DNA from: Epithemia pelagica
Taxonomy: Eukaryota; Bacillariophyta; Bacillariophyceae; Surirellales; Surirellaceae
Assembly (NCBI GenBank): GCA_946965045.2
Contig: OX337236.1
Coordinates: 1,240,001 to 1,304,000 of the forward strand
Length of the DNA stretch: 64,000 bases
Direction: 5' to 3'
Shown: piece by piece, positions 7,601-15,431 of the stretch
Position numbering within the stretch: the stretch's first letter is position 1
How the letters are laid out: the number at the start of each line of letters is the position of its first letter
The notes under the pieces: generated by a model
Database searches by the model: none
What the model was told of the DNA's origin: nothing
What the model saw: only the letters and a program-made list of their open reading frames with translations
Program-made: the position numbers and the translations under genes

Positions 7601-9751
7601 GAAGGGGGGGAACAAGACAATAATGACAATAATGATATTGTTGTGGCCGAAGAAGATATCCAAAACAACAACCTTGAAGAAGTGATTGATATGCCGGACG
7701 ACGAGGAGATGGAGATTGTCTTCGAGCCTGCAAACGACGATGAAGACACAGCAAATGACAACGAGAACCCGAATGAGGGTGACAATAACAATCAACGATA
7801 CAACCTGCGCCCGAATCGTGAGCGCAGTTACGCGCATCGATTTGGTCACACATTCGCATGTGTTGACAGCCTCGAACCGAAACAGCGCTACGATGGATAC
7901 TTGCTCCGCGGAGTGCTATATCTCATTGAGGCAGAGACAAACCTAGCAACCCCACAGATGTCTATGAGGCTAGGGATCAAGATGTTCGGCAACAAAGGAA
8001 GAGAAGCCGTTAAAAAGGAAATAAAACAGCTGCATGACCGAGGGGTTTTACGAGCCGTCCACAAAGCCGACTTATCGTGGGAACAAATTAAGCAAGCACT
8101 GAACTACCTGATGTTTTTAAAACGCAAGAGATGTGGAAAAGTAAAAGGTCGGGGGTGTGCTGACGGGCGTAAACAACGAGGTTTTGTCCCGAAGGAAGAT
8201 GCCGCTTCACCCACCGTTTCGACAGAAGCAGTTTTCATAACGGCAGTTGTGGATGCCGTGGAGCGACGCTATGTTGTCATAGCAGATATCCCAGGCGCGT
8301 TTATGCATTCCGATATGGATCCAAATGTCCATATGCGTATCGAGGGCTTAATGGCAGAATTGCTCTTGGAAGTAGACTACGAAATGTACAGCAAATATGT
8401 GGTCTACGAATACAACAAACCAGTCATCTATGTGGAAATGTTAAAAGCTTTGTACGGCACCCTCAGGGCTGCTCGTCTCTTCTGGATCAAGTTGAGTGGG
8501 GTCCTGCAGAGTTGGGGGTACATCATCAACCCCTACGATCACTGCGTAGCAAACAAGATCATCAACGGAAAGCAATGCACCGTAACCTGGCACATTGATG
8601 ATTTGAAAATCTCACATGAGGACCCGGCGGTTGTTGAGTCGTTCTTAACCGATCTACAGGCTGAGTTCGGATCTTTGGGAGACATCTCGGTTTCCCGCGG
8701 AAAGCGCCATGATTATCTGGGGATGTTTCTCGATTTCTCAGAGGACGGGATTCTTCAAGTCGACATGCGCCCATACTTACAAACAATCTTTGCTAACATG
8801 CCATCCGAGATGGTTGGCAAAGCCCAAACGCCAGCTGCAAATCACCTGTATCATGTGAACAATGAAGCAACAAAACTCAATGAGCAGGATGCGGAGCGTT
8901 TTCACAGTATCACGATGCAGTTAGCGTACCTAGCACACCGCGGTCGGCCCGATATTCGAACTGCTGTCGCCTTCCTGTCCACCCGAGTGGCCCAACCTGA
9001 TGAAGACGATTATCGGAAGTTGTCACGAGTGTTGAAATATTTGCAAACCACCGTGGATCTGGTTCTTCGCTTACAAGGTGCAGCTGAGTGGATCATAAGA
9101 TGGTGGGTAGATGCATCATATGCGGTACACCCCAACACCAAAGGACATACGGGTGGATTCATGAGCCTTGGCAAAGGAACAGTGATCGGCTTTTCAGCCA
9201 AACAAAAGTTAGTTGCAAGAAGTTCCACCGAATGCGAGTTAATTGGCATTCACGACGTGATGCCATCACTCATCTGGAGTAAGAAGTTTATGGAGGCCCA
9301 AGGATTGAATGTGCAGGATGTTATACTGCATCAAGATAATCAGAGCAGCATCCTCTTAGCCAAGAACGGTCGACTGTCCAGCTCCAAACGAACGAAGCAC
9401 ATTGATGTTCGCTATTTCTTTGTGACAGACCGCATCAAGAACAAAGAGTTGAGTGTGGAGTTCTGTCCTACAGAACAAATGATAGCGGATTTCTTTACGA
9501 AACCGCTTCAGGGTCGCCTCTTTTACCAACTACGGGACCTGATCATGAATATTGCTCCTCACGATAAACATCATTCGTCCCATAGGAGTGTGTTGAAGGA
9601 TGTCCCGTCATCGGTCGCGGAGGCGGATGCAACTGCGACCAAGGATACGTCGCCTGGAGCACCAGATGGAGTCGAATGGATGGAAGCTGAACGACGTGGC
9701 AAGCAATCGAAGAAAAAGAGCCAGAGAGCTCATTCTAAGGAGAATACGTAA
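4646..9751 (+). CDS. Copia gag-pol polyprotein (ORF2)
   Basis: 1701 residues from the ATG at 4646, two bases after the ORF1 stop. Domains in order: an RGG-rich segment (about 20-45); gag-like helical region (70-310); aspartic protease with LLLDNQST (Asp420); integrase core with Asp637, Asp694 and Glu726 (ERHIRTVKER); a long Asp/Glu/Asn-rich linker (about 890-1100); reverse transcriptase with ADIPGAF (Asp1214) and WHIDD (Asp1318-1319) in place of the usual YVDD; RNase H with WWVDAS (Asp1489), STECEL (Glu1529) and QDNQS (Asp1564), then ADFFTKPLQG. I saw no CCHC zinc knuckle. The last 53 residues, basic and ending SKENT, are encoded by the 3' LTR. The frame is open upstream to 4475 without an ATG, so a -1 shift from ORF1 is an alternative to reinitiation. 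Intact and probably functional. Confidence 0.95.
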   Translation: MSRQEQPQPDGAPSSTASGTGRYGRNGGRGRGRGRGGRGSGGQQGNTKFQGQEPTLKDCIFDYSEDPQSKRYLRNVEHLIGYVGTTFKRYNLQFQQALENLELPPPDEVVPPKDTTNTIKVEEWKMKYKMREEQLIEYQNFRASLYSLILGQCTQLMKDKLQAKAEFDAVKKSRDGIELLKLIKRTTFTYDSGRIYALVGRDKLKEEFYGLKRRQNQSIQSYYELFRAKAKVIEELGILLYDDDLAQQIATDNRHTTGPTEEDKEEAQQRCIAIRFIRSCGAREYETHLQNTFLDGPNHYPKTLANARAIIDNRLSGHRSGHGQQPVQESNATGLAYHARESTNNGDDDTSSLTGATLNTTGHQSGAANNDGAQRNPPNTNGTVTVNRQQTELSANSHHFSFASSCFQPCNLSKEWLLLDNQSTVDIIHSGHLLQNIHTATTPITITSHAGERQLTQQGLFPGYGIVWYDPEGSANILSLTNAQHRFRIHYDSHDGNTFQLLDPATGRLKHKFTQSPQGLYYMHLDSLQGSSFVTTVNDNETHYTANEISRAKGVRALQAKIGRPSTRDLIYILNHKLIPNAPFTSDDARRAELIYGPDLGSLKGKTTRRRPPVVDTTETVPPRLAEKHKDVTIALDVMHINNISFLVTTSRVFRFSTMDAIKDKEEDTLIRSIRKTLSVFRRGGLRPRFIMADGAFASDGMEMSMGNLGVKLNTTARDEHVGLIERHIRTVKERIRSVYATLPFPTLPKIMLIELAKFATFWLNSLPTQNHELSTTMSARELVTGETLDFNRHCRFEFGEYVQCHEEHDNTMAPRTVGALALRPTGNRQGSYYFLSPESGRVITRNHATKLPMPKEVIQRVAQLAASQEMQPGLAFGNRDNRILMLDDDNPLLEDDDSVYTHVEEEDDDLRYDDDVVDHELEDEPDPNGPPMEWDQNGVENQENQGVNDPAGGFDNGDGEMEPVEQGIMEEPMEGEAGNVEELMEGGEQDNNDNNDIVVAEEDIQNNNLEEVIDMPDDEEMEIVFEPANDDEDTANDNENPNEGDNNNQRYNLRPNRERSYAHRFGHTFACVDSLEPKQRYDGYLLRGVLYLIEAETNLATPQMSMRLGIKMFGNKGREAVKKEIKQLHDRGVLRAVHKADLSWEQIKQALNYLMFLKRKRCGKVKGRGCADGRKQRGFVPKEDAASPTVSTEAVFITAVVDAVERRYVVIADIPGAFMHSDMDPNVHMRIEGLMAELLLEVDYEMYSKYVVYEYNKPVIYVEMLKALYGTLRAARLFWIKLSGVLQSWGYIINPYDHCVANKIINGKQCTVTWHIDDLKISHEDPAVVESFLTDLQAEFGSLGDISVSRGKRHDYLGMFLDFSEDGILQVDMRPYLQTIFANMPSEMVGKAQTPAANHLYHVNNEATKLNEQDAERFHSITMQLAYLAHRGRPDIRTAVAFLSTRVAQPDEDDYRKLSRVLKYLQTTVDLVLRLQGAAEWIIRWWVDASYAVHPNTKGHTGGFMSLGKGTVIGFSAKQKLVARSSTECELIGIHDVMPSLIWSKKFMEAQGLNVQDVILHQDNQSSILLAKNGRLSSSKRTKHIDVRYFFVTDRIKNKELSVEFCPTEQMIADFFTKPLQGRLFYQLRDLIMNIAPHDKHHSSHRSVLKDVPSSVAEADATATKDTSPGAPDGVEWMEAERRGKQSKKKSQRAHSKENT

Positions 9752-9801
9752 CTTGTAATCGATTGTTGCCTTTACAGCACAGTTGTTAATAGGTTTCAAC
9801 A
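9591..9801 (+). repeat. 3' LTR, 211 bp
   Basis: Same as 3719-3929 with no difference found by eye. Its first 161 bases also encode the ORF2 C-terminus (stop TAA at 9749-9751). The bases just before it (CATAGGAGTG) are only weakly purine-rich, so the polypurine tract is short or atypical. Confidence 0.95.
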
Positions 9802-9806
9802 CTTGG
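9802..9806. repeat. Target site duplication, right copy (CTTGG)
   Basis: Matches 3714-3718 exactly and lies directly after the 3' LTR. Confidence 0.93.
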
Positions 9807-9858
9807 GCCGATGCCCGAGACTCAAGATTTGCGCCACAACATGAATCGGTAGTACTGT

Positions 9859-10152
9859 TTACTCTTTCACACTTACGAATATATCACAATGATTGATACA
9901 CCGGAAGAAATTTTTGTTTCTCTGCATGTGGGCAAAGAGTTCATGCAAGTCTTTGAGCGCTTCTTGTTTCGGAATTCTATTCCGTCCGCATAACGTTTTG
10001 TGATGGCATATGGGGAGATGAGTCCTTTGGTCAAGGAGACGTTTTTCAATCGCGAAAACGCAAGAATGCAGGATCGTTGCAATCAATTCAGCATTTTGTG
10101 GGGATAGCTTTGACACTGCTTTAGAATCGACGAGAGTGGATACGGCCTCCAT
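9859..10152 (-). CDS. Possible small hypothetical protein (97 aa)
   Basis: ATG-started ORF of 97 residues, fairly rich in Cys and His, with segments such as NAELIATILHS and ALKDLHELFAHMQ that look protein-like. No domain, signal peptide or membrane span recognised. It lies between the retrotransposon and the 3' end of the ankyrin gene on the same strand, so it could be a genuine short gene or a chance ORF in a leader region. No homologue known to me; low confidence. Confidence 0.3.
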   Translation of the reverse strand: MEAVSTLVDSKAVSKLSPQNAELIATILHSCVFAIEKRLLDQRTHLPICHHKTLCGRNRIPKQEALKDLHELFAHMQRNKNFFRCINHCDIFVSVKE

Positions 10153-10472
10153 TTCACCTCTCTACTAGAGTATCATGAAGAAAACAGAAGTGCACCTACT
10201 AATCAAGAGAATATCTCTGCCTCCCCGTAATCAACCAACAGAACAGAAAATGCTATTAGCAGTGACGCCTATTTCAGATACAGTACACGGTGTGGATTCG
10301 TTGCGGTGTACAACGGAGCAAGGAGTAAACAGACGCAATTGCGTGGGACGTTCCAGTTTCCATCCAGTGAATATTTTGGGATCGGATTTGTCAACTGTTG
10401 TCCTCAAAGCTCTGTGCCATTTCTACCAACCGAACTCTTTGTTCGGGCACCAAAGATAGTGATCCAATCAAT
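10153..10472. other. Intergenic, no gene seen
   Basis: About 320 bases downstream of the ankyrin gene. Only short ORFs antisense to or overlapping that gene's end; no repeat recognised. Confidence 0.4.
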
Positions 10473-12251
10473 CTATGACACGGAGAGGACCGACGGTTCC
10501 GATTGCAGCAAGTGGAGGATGGTTGTCAGCCTCTCTGTCCCCGCAGTCGATTCATCAGTCCCTTCATTAGAAGGAGATGTCGATTTGTCACCCATGAGTC
10601 GTTTCCTGGCCTTTTCTAGCAACTGTTTCTGCTTGGCCGACAAAATGTTGTAGGGATCATTTCGTGCCACAGCCGACATGAGCGGTGCCTCACCAACGAG
10701 TTGATCTGCGAGATCCTCGGCTTCTTGGGCTTCCAGTGATGCAGCCGCGGCAAAGGGAGGCAATCCACTTCCATGATCGGTATAGCGAATCGCATCCGGA
10801 TAGGCCGCAAACAACCGCGAAACACCGGCAGACCAGGTTTTGCCAGAAAAGAGAGCCAACTGTAGTGGCGATCGGCCTTGACGATCTCGAGCATAGGCCG
10901 CTTCCTTGTAAGAGTCGAGTAACAAGCCAATAACAGTGTCCGATCTCTCTCGAGAATACTGCCTTGTCGCAGCTGCTTGTGCGAGAGCCACTCGTCCATC
11001 TTCATCGGCATGTGAAAGTTCCTTGGGGAATTGTTCCACGGCCAAGGGAACAACCTCATCAGGAAGGTAAACATCCATGGCGATCGCCCCTGAAACAAAG
11101 TAGTAGTCTCTCGGTACTGATGGTGTAACATTCTTTAGGTGAAAGAACGAAGCTTCAAGGAGGAAATGAGCCTTTTCCAAAGGTTTGCATTGCTTCTTGC
11201 CACCCTTTCCAATCCTCCTCTCTCGGACAACACGAGCCCATGCAATATACAATGGTGTCATTGTTGCTGTCGTCCGGGTTATAGGCAAGTCTCGGTGTTC
11301 GGCTGGCACACAGGGCACTGTTACCATGGACGGATCGGCTTGAACCAGAAGCTTGAGAGATTCCATGGCGAGACACTTGTCAACTGCATGATACAGTGGG
11401 GACCGACCGTATAAATCTTGCATGCGAACAGCCTTCGGAAACGACTTGAGGAGAAGTTCCACGACTCCTGAAGATGCGGCGTAGTGAGTCGCAAAATGAA
11501 GCGGTGTAGATCCTTCCTTGTCACGCTTGTGTGAGGCTGAGGGGTAAACCTTGAGTAAGGTTTCCACTACTGACTGCGGAGGACTGCCTGAAACAGCCCA
11601 ATGAAGCGGATAGAGACCATCCATATCACGATACTTCGCTCCTCTTCGCGAAGCCTGCTTCAGAACCAATTCCCAACTTTGCATACGCGCCAAGTCGATA
11701 AGAGGGGTCAAAGATGGCTTGGGAACATCGACGAACGATGATACATTCGTAACTGCGACGGTTTCTGCTTCCAGCCCTTCCGAGGACACTTGATCTTCCT
11801 TGAACGTCGCTTGATCCTGTAATACATCTTTGTTGTGCTTCCGGGACTTCTTTTTACGCCAAGGAAGTGGCGGAGGCAGGTGCATCTTGGCCAATTTGGC
11901 CAGACACTCACCTACAACGCAACTGTCCGACGACGACGTTGTGGTTGACAAACATGGATTTCGCTTGGCATTGCAGCGCTTTGCACATTTCAGGAAACGT
12001 GCCATTCGTCCAGCACACAGTCCATGACGCTTTTTCACTTCATACAAACGACAGGTGCTCTTCCAAAGATCAAATTTTCCTCCCAACAGTTTCCCTACAA
12101 CATGCTGATACACGCACAATGAACCAAACCACAAAAGGAATACGGAGGATGTGTCCGTCGATTGTAACACATCCAGAGGCCCCATCGTTAATCCTGCCTG
12201 TTGTTGGTTCTGTTGCTGTTGGTCATGAGTGCATCCATCAAAAGTCAACAT
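10473..12251 (-). CDS. Ankyrin-repeat protein
   Basis: 592 residues from ATG 12251. The N-terminal third is low-complexity and basic, with Gln-rich QQQQNQQQ, a hydrophobic stretch SSVFLLWFGSLCVYQ, and KKKSRKHNK. From about residue 185 ankyrin units follow: DGLYPLHWAVSG, EGSTPLHFATHY, YGRSPLYHAVDK, then DEDGRVALAQAA and RQGRSPLQLALF. The spacing and the YP or FP pairs after each unit (KVYPSA, KSFPKA, EQFPKE, AAYPDA) are typical of the expanded diatom ankyrin families. Ankyrin arrays mediate protein-protein contacts; the partner is unknown. No catalytic domain seen. Single exon as read. Confidence 0.88.
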   Translation of the reverse strand: MLTFDGCTHDQQQQNQQQAGLTMGPLDVLQSTDTSSVFLLWFGSLCVYQHVVGKLLGGKFDLWKSTCRLYEVKKRHGLCAGRMARFLKCAKRCNAKRNPCLSTTTSSSDSCVVGECLAKLAKMHLPPPLPWRKKKSRKHNKDVLQDQATFKEDQVSSEGLEAETVAVTNVSSFVDVPKPSLTPLIDLARMQSWELVLKQASRRGAKYRDMDGLYPLHWAVSGSPPQSVVETLLKVYPSASHKRDKEGSTPLHFATHYAASSGVVELLLKSFPKAVRMQDLYGRSPLYHAVDKCLAMESLKLLVQADPSMVTVPCVPAEHRDLPITRTTATMTPLYIAWARVVRERRIGKGGKKQCKPLEKAHFLLEASFFHLKNVTPSVPRDYYFVSGAIAMDVYLPDEVVPLAVEQFPKELSHADEDGRVALAQAAATRQYSRERSDTVIGLLLDSYKEAAYARDRQGRSPLQLALFSGKTWSAGVSRLFAAYPDAIRYTDHGSGLPPFAAAASLEAQEAEDLADQLVGEAPLMSAVARNDPYNILSAKQKQLLEKARKRLMGDKSTSPSNEGTDESTAGTERLTTILHLLQSEPSVLSVS

Positions 12252-12922
12252 TGTATCTTTACGATAGATCTATTGTTTCTATCGTGCCAATCGCCAGATT
12301 ATGATTTATGATGCCAACATCTTCACAAACGTTCCCCTCTCTGCGTTGATTTTGTGGGCAAAAGGCAAAAGGCCTTTGACTTTGATCCTTGACTCGCGTA
12401 CAATTCCACGGCATCTCTTGGCTGGTAGAACAGTACAATGTGACACTCAGATGACATATTTGCTATGAGAACAGGACGCAATGAGAAAATCGAGACGTGA
12501 GGAAGTTCCAAGAACCGTCGCTGGGATAAAAATAGCCATACAAACACCAAAGTGATGATCCGAGCGGAGTACAAGTGGAAATTCAACCGAACGCTTGTTG
12601 GTCGCGAGAAAACTTTGACTCTGCCGTAGACTGTAGTACAAAGCGTGCTCATTGCTCATCTGAAACAGCTGAAACCAAAAAATTGCTTGCGCAGTTTTAA
12701 CAAACATCTTGTACTTAAAAAGATATATTGGACTCTACTATACCATATTATGTACCATTTCTTCGGCACGCAATATTTTCGCGACTGCATTTCCCTTTTT
12801 TTAGTTTCGCGTTTTCACACTGCGCGATGCTTCAGGGACCATGAAAGCCGTATCCCGAACGGTTTCCTGGCAGCCATAAGGTTGAAAGAGAACTACCTAC
12901 TCGCGTTATCCCAACCAACATC
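12252..12922. other. Divergent intergenic region
   Basis: About 670 bases between two divergently transcribed genes (ankyrin, minus; BRF1, plus), so it should contain both promoters. No clear gene or named motif was recognised. Confidence 0.5.
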
Positions 12923-14953
12923 ATGTCCCGAAGTGTCACATTCGCTCCGGAATTTGAAGCAGCGGACGAGGAATACGATGATGACAATTATGGAGGTTAT
13001 CATCATGATCCATCACAACAACAGGCACCAGATGGTGATGCCGCTGACCACAGCTTTCTAGATCAAAAGCTTCCTGCTCGAAAAGATCAATCTACTCCAT
13101 CGTCTCTTCTCAATAATAATTCTTCGTCTTCCATTTTCTGTCCCAATTGTGGAAGTCGAGAAATTGAACAACAGGAGGCTTCCGGTGCATCTGTGTGCAT
13201 GGATTGCGGTGTCGTAGTGGAAGAAAATGCAATTGTGAGTGCAGTCGAGTTTGCCGAAGGCGCAGGTGGATCCACCACCATGATTGGTCAATTCGTCTCG
13301 GCGACATCATCCAAAGCCTTTACAGGTGGGGGCTCTGGATCGATGCGGGGAGGACGATTTGGATTCTCTCGCGATTCTCGAGAAACAACCCTGGCCAATG
13401 GAAGACGACGCATCTTGGAAATTGGGAGTCGATTGCGATTGGGGGGACATTTTGTGGATGCCGCACATCGACTTTTCACGATTGCTGTTGAAAAGAATTT
13501 CATTCAAGGGCGACGAACTACGCACGTAGTAGCAGCTTGTTTGTATATTGTGTGCCGACAGGAAAAGAGTCAACACATGCTGATTGACTTTTCAGATGCT
13601 CTTCAAGTCAATGTATATACCCTGGGAACATGTTTTCTTAAGTTCCGGAGACTGTTGGGTCTCAAGTTGGAGCTGATCGACCCGGCGCTGTACGTCTACC
13701 GTTTCGCGGCTCATTTGGAGTTGGATGAATTAGCAAATACCGTGTCGTTGACGGCTCTTCGATTGGTGGCTCGCATGAAGCGTGATTGGATTGTAGCGGG
13801 GCGCCGTCCAGCAGGCATTTGCGCAGCGGCGCTCTTGATCGCCTCTCGAGCACATGGCTTCTCCAAGCATCATCAAGATGTCACACGAATTCTCCGTGTT
13901 TGTGGAATGACGGTTACCAACCGGGTACGAGAATTCGAACTGACGCCAGCCGCCAGTCTCACATTGGGTCAGTTCCATGATATAGATTTGGAGGGAGAAG
14001 CTGATCCTCCTGCCTACTCGAGGAATAGAATAATGGAGGCGCGTGTCAAGGCCATCCAGGATGGAAACACTTCACTGTTGATGTCGGGGGCACTGGATGA
14101 TCCACGAGAGGGTATGCAAAAGGCTACCTTGTATCGGTCAACGCCTGGGAAAATGTCACAGCGCAAGGAAAAATTTAACGAACTCTACTCGACACTCGAA
14201 AAAGAGCTCATTGGAGGACAAGAACAAGACGTCACCGGAACAAACTCAGATACATCTGGTGTCGAACGACCAGAAGACAATGTAAATGAGAAAGGTGGAG
14301 GCGGGGAACTATCGGTGAGGACATCAGAAGCACCAGCGAGTGATCAGCCTGTTGAGCTTGTGGCAGGCAATGTGAAAACACTTTCAAAGGAGCTCCACAG
14401 AGCGCATCCCAAAGACGCGAAAGGAAAGTTGATGATTCTATCTGACCAAGCCACAAAAGAAGAATTACAAAGTCCCGTCGCCCCGGTCGAGACTCGATTT
14501 AGTCTGTCGGAGTGGAAGGCTGAAATGCCTGAATCCATGGAAAGCGAAATGGAAGACCTCTTTCGTTCCGATGAAGAAGAACAGCAAAAGGAGGCAATCT
14601 TTAACAAAATCAATAAAGAGTACCTTGAACAACAACAAAGGAAAGAAAGCTTGAAACAAAGCGAGGAGGCCGAGACGGAAGCTGATGGTGATGAGGATGG
14701 CCGTCCACGTCGACCGGGTCGACCGCGCAAACGAAAACAAGGAGATGGGGAAGACAATGGTGCCGATGCCATGGAAGGGACTTCGACTGAGTCACAACTT
14801 CGGGCTGCCATGGCCAACCGGAAAGTGTCCCGAAAGATCAACTATGATGCGCTGTCCAGTATATTTGATGAAGACGGGAGTCTTGGAAACATGACTACAG
14901 AAGATCGTGGAAATACTGCGGATGGTGGAGATGATGCCTTGTTTGATTTCTAG
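12923..14953 (+). CDS. BRF1: TFIIIB subunit BRF1
   Basis: 676 residues, close to the human length. Transcription factor IIB-related subunit that, with TBP and BDP1, recruits RNA polymerase III to tRNA and 5S genes in the nucleus. A TFIIB-type zinc ribbon has Cys73, Cys76, Cys92 and Cys95 (FCPNCG, VCMDCG). Two cyclin folds follow, about 155-250 (RLRLGGHFVDAAHRLF, THVVAACLYIVCR) and 255-345 (RRPAGICAAALLIASR). The C-terminal part is acidic and charged and contains the short BRF1 homology motif RKVSRKINYDALSSIF, which binds TBP and BDP1. The ATG context is AACATCATGTCC. No intron needed. Identification is firm. Confidence 0.96.
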   Translation: MSRSVTFAPEFEAADEEYDDDNYGGYHHDPSQQQAPDGDAADHSFLDQKLPARKDQSTPSSLLNNNSSSSIFCPNCGSREIEQQEASGASVCMDCGVVVEENAIVSAVEFAEGAGGSTTMIGQFVSATSSKAFTGGGSGSMRGGRFGFSRDSRETTLANGRRRILEIGSRLRLGGHFVDAAHRLFTIAVEKNFIQGRRTTHVVAACLYIVCRQEKSQHMLIDFSDALQVNVYTLGTCFLKFRRLLGLKLELIDPALYVYRFAAHLELDELANTVSLTALRLVARMKRDWIVAGRRPAGICAAALLIASRAHGFSKHHQDVTRILRVCGMTVTNRVREFELTPAASLTLGQFHDIDLEGEADPPAYSRNRIMEARVKAIQDGNTSLLMSGALDDPREGMQKATLYRSTPGKMSQRKEKFNELYSTLEKELIGGQEQDVTGTNSDTSGVERPEDNVNEKGGGGELSVRTSEAPASDQPVELVAGNVKTLSKELHRAHPKDAKGKLMILSDQATKEELQSPVAPVETRFSLSEWKAEMPESMESEMEDLFRSDEEEQQKEAIFNKINKEYLEQQQRKESLKQSEEAETEADGDEDGRPRRPGRPRKRKQGDGEDNGADAMEGTSTESQLRAAMANRKVSRKINYDALSSIFDEDGSLGNMTTEDRGNTADGGDDALFDF

Positions 14954-15431
14954 TTTCGACTCTTGTTGAAAGCGTGGCTCTACGTACCAACGATGGAGAC
15001 TTGCTCGATATGGGAGAAAGCCACTGGTGTGCCCCTTCATAAGACTCGTGCTGAATGGTAGATGTTACAAAGACATTCCACAACGACATTCGTGAAGCAA
15101 CTATACTGCTGTCGGTACTTTCCTCAGTGATCCATGGAATCTCAGCGGAAGAGTTTGATTCGTACACTATTTGTCAAGGACGTGCGAATCGATCCGGTTC
15201 TTCTGAAGTAGATGATCTCCTCATTATCCTCGAGTTATTCGATCTCTCCCTCTCGATCTCTCATCAAGAACCGAATTAAGCAAAGTTACTTTCCTTTCCG
15301 CCGGACGGCACAAAGTTCAAGACACATGAACTTAGACTCAGTGCTGATTCGAAAGAGATAGCTACTCCTAATAGATATGGGCTATGGTTGTTTCTGTCGT
15401 CTGACCACCAACCGTCTTTTTTCCACCGATC
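14954..15431. other. Intergenic, promoter side of RIO1
   Basis: About 480 bases between two plus-strand genes. No gene recognised; presumably the BRF1 3' end and the RIO1 promoter. Confidence 0.45.

Larger units (their letters stand above)
3719..9801 (+). mobile_element. Complete Ty1/copia LTR retrotransposon (diatom CoDi type)
   Basis: A 6083-bp element bounded by 211-bp LTRs that I read as identical base for base, each starting TGTTGAA and ending TTCAACA, flanked by the 5-bp duplication CTTGG. It encodes a small ORF1 (3981-4643) and a gag-protease-integrase-RT-RNase H ORF2 (4646-9751); integrase before RT places it in Ty1/copia. All catalytic motifs are present and both frames are intact. 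Identical LTRs mean a recent insertion, and the element may be active. It lies about 480 bp upstream of the minus-strand gene ending at 2264. No TGG-type tRNA primer site follows the LTR; instead there is a 14-nt complement of the LTR itself. Confidence 0.96.

Noticed and set aside
7304-7849. Minus-strand ORFs of 100-181 codons within the copia linker
   Set aside because: Antisense shadows of the Asp/Glu/Asn-rich segment of ORF2 (GAY codons create open antisense frames).
11101-11140. Possible 40-nt intron in the ankyrin gene (GTTACA...TTTCAG)
   Set aside because: Too short compared with the 82-129 nt introns elsewhere here, and the retained residues fit the family pattern.
14344-14841. 165-codon minus-strand ORF, Ser-rich
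   Set aside because: Antisense shadow of the charged BRF1 tail.
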